Positions 38,649-39,451 of a stretch of DNA of 39,451 nucleotides are shown here, one piece after another. Numbering within the stretch: the stretch's first letter is position 1; each line of letters opens with the position of its first letter. Both the position numbers and the translations under genes were made by a program. The notes under the pieces were generated by a model. That model was not told where the DNA came from, did no database searches, and was given only the letters and a program-made list of their open reading frames with translations. Origin of the DNA: a virus; IMG/VR virus record IMGVR_UViG_3300032299_001764, positions 1 to 39,451 of that record. The stretch is one strand, 5' to 3'.

Positions 38649-39451
38649 ACGATCTATGGCCCGCCTACGTCAGGGACAGGGTGCAGGACGGCGCGCGGGC
38701 CGACAGGTTCAAGGCCCACTGGACGGCGCTGGCCCCCGCCTTTGGCAACCGCGTCGGCAGCGCGATCACCCGCGAGGATTGCCGCGCCTATTATCGCGAG
38801 CGCAAGGCGAAGGGGTACAGCGACAGCACGATCCGCACTGACCTCGAACTGCTGCGCGCCTGCATCCGCAAGCATTATGGCAGCGCCGCCCCGTCGCTAT
38901 GGATTCCGCCAGCATCAAAGCCGCGCGATCATTGGCTGACAAAGGAGCAGGCCCGCCAGTTGGTCGATGCAGCCACCACACCGCACATCAGGCTATTCCT
39001 GATCCTCGGCCTGTCCACGGGCGCGCGGGCGGGGGCGATCCTAGACCTGACATGGGATCGGGTGGACTTCGCAGCGGGATCGGTCGATTACAGGCCCACA
39101 GGACGCAACCAGACAAACAAGCGGCGCACAGTGGTGCCGATGAATGCCGTTGCCAGAGAGGCGCTTTCCGAGGCGTACAAGGCCCGTTTGAGCGATCATG
39201 TCGTGGAGTACGGCGGCAAGCCGGTTGGCAGCGTGAAGAAGGCCACCCAGCGCCTAGCCGAGCGCACCGGCATCCCCTTCTCGCCGCATGTCCTGCGCCA
39301 CACCTGCGCTGTTTGGATGGCCCAGGACAACGTGCCGATGCAGATGATCTCGCAGTACCTGGGGCATACCTCGACCCGCGTGACAGAGCAGGTCTATGCC
39401 CGGTACAGCCCCAGCTTCATGCGCGATGCCAGCGCCGCGACGGTGTTTTGA
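38483..39451 (+). CDS. int: Tyrosine-family integrase
   Basis: A 322-aa site-specific recombinase. An N-terminal segment (1-50) and SAM-like core-binding domain (about 55-140) precede the catalytic domain with Arg182 (STGARAG), Lys213, His269 and Arg272 (SPHVLRHT), His295 (LGHT) and the nucleophile Tyr305 (VYARY). All key residues are present. The start is GTG 38483, inside xis in another frame, with a weak ribosome site. The stop is the last base of the window; attP would be expected just beyond it. Confidence 0.92.
   Translation: MSDYTLTRHRGKWALTFADGHRRRRISTGADDERTAETIARAIWARLTAARSERLDDLWPAYVRDRVQDGARADRFKAHWTALAPAFGNRVGSAITREDCRAYYRERKAKGYSDSTIRTDLELLRACIRKHYGSAAPSLWIPPASKPRDHWLTKEQARQLVDAATTPHIRLFLILGLSTGARAGAILDLTWDRVDFAAGSVDYRPTGRNQTNKRRTVVPMNAVAREALSEAYKARLSDHVVEYGGKPVGSVKKATQRLAERTGIPFSPHVLRHTCAVWMAQDNVPMQMISQYLGHTSTRVTEQVYARYSPSFMRDASAATVF

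Noticed and set aside
39300-39451. attP / attL core
   Set aside because: No repeat pair between the two window ends could be found; the core probably lies beyond the integrase stop.

Overview
The window is an essentially complete temperate siphovirus genome or prophage of about 39 kb. GC-rich codon use, dense ATGA/TAATG/GTGA gene overlaps, a GcrA-like HTH protein, and the style of the tail and lysis genes suggest an alphaproteobacterial host, probably a sphingomonad (Sphingomonas, Novosphingobium or Erythrobacter type). The host is an inference from recalled protein families, not from a search. No host gene, tRNA, rRNA, IS element or CRISPR array is visible.

Layout. Positions 36609-39451 run on the plus strand: a CI-like repressor, seven small accessory genes, an excisionase-like protein and a tyrosine integrase that ends at the window edge. 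Almost everything else is on the minus strand and reads from about 36514 down to 1. The early part (36514-27900) holds a Cro-like regulator, a C5 DNA methyltransferase, a GcrA/Myb-like double-HTH protein, a VRR-NUC nuclease, a Sak4-like recombinase, an ssDNA-binding-like protein, a Cas4-like Fe-S exonuclease, a TOPRIM primase-helicase and a group of small proteins. The late part (27663-1) follows: small and large terminase, DUF4055 portal, scaffold, P22-type coat protein, head-tail connectors, tail terminator, tail tube, a frameshifted tail assembly chaperone, tape measure, tail-tip genes and a gpJ-like protein. A lysis cassette comes next (membrane proteins, holin, SAR endolysin, nested Rz/Rz1 spanins). 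The host-range module ends the strand (SGNH-hydrolase tail spike, Gly-rich fibre, LamG-like protein, Ala/Val repeat protein) with an HTH-metallophosphoesterase. A small lipoprotein gene points the opposite way inside the late region and looks like a moron.

Regulation. Three copies of a 15-bp element, TTCGTGATGTGCGAA, sit on both sides of the repressor gene. One lies at the start of the leftward early operon and two lie before the rightward xis/int operon, so one regulator may control both. A candidate late promoter lies at the early/late junction near 27900, and a hairpin terminator lies just downstream of the coat-protein gene. A candidate three-way-junction RNA (34292-34360) precedes the recombination genes.

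The most unusual signals are: (i) a 213-codon frame inside the C5 methyltransferase gene whose sequence resembles a phage protein family I recall as free-standing, suggesting overprinting; (ii) the structured leader RNA; (iii) an array of TGTCCG hexamers with a 12-bp-arm palindrome at the 3' end of the primase-helicase gene, resembling an origin or regulatory locus; (iv) an SAR endolysin without the usual catalytic glutamate. Several genes absent from ordinary ORF lists are described here: Rz1, the T frame of the tail chaperone, and proteins of 37, 40, 42, 46, 47 and 56 aa.
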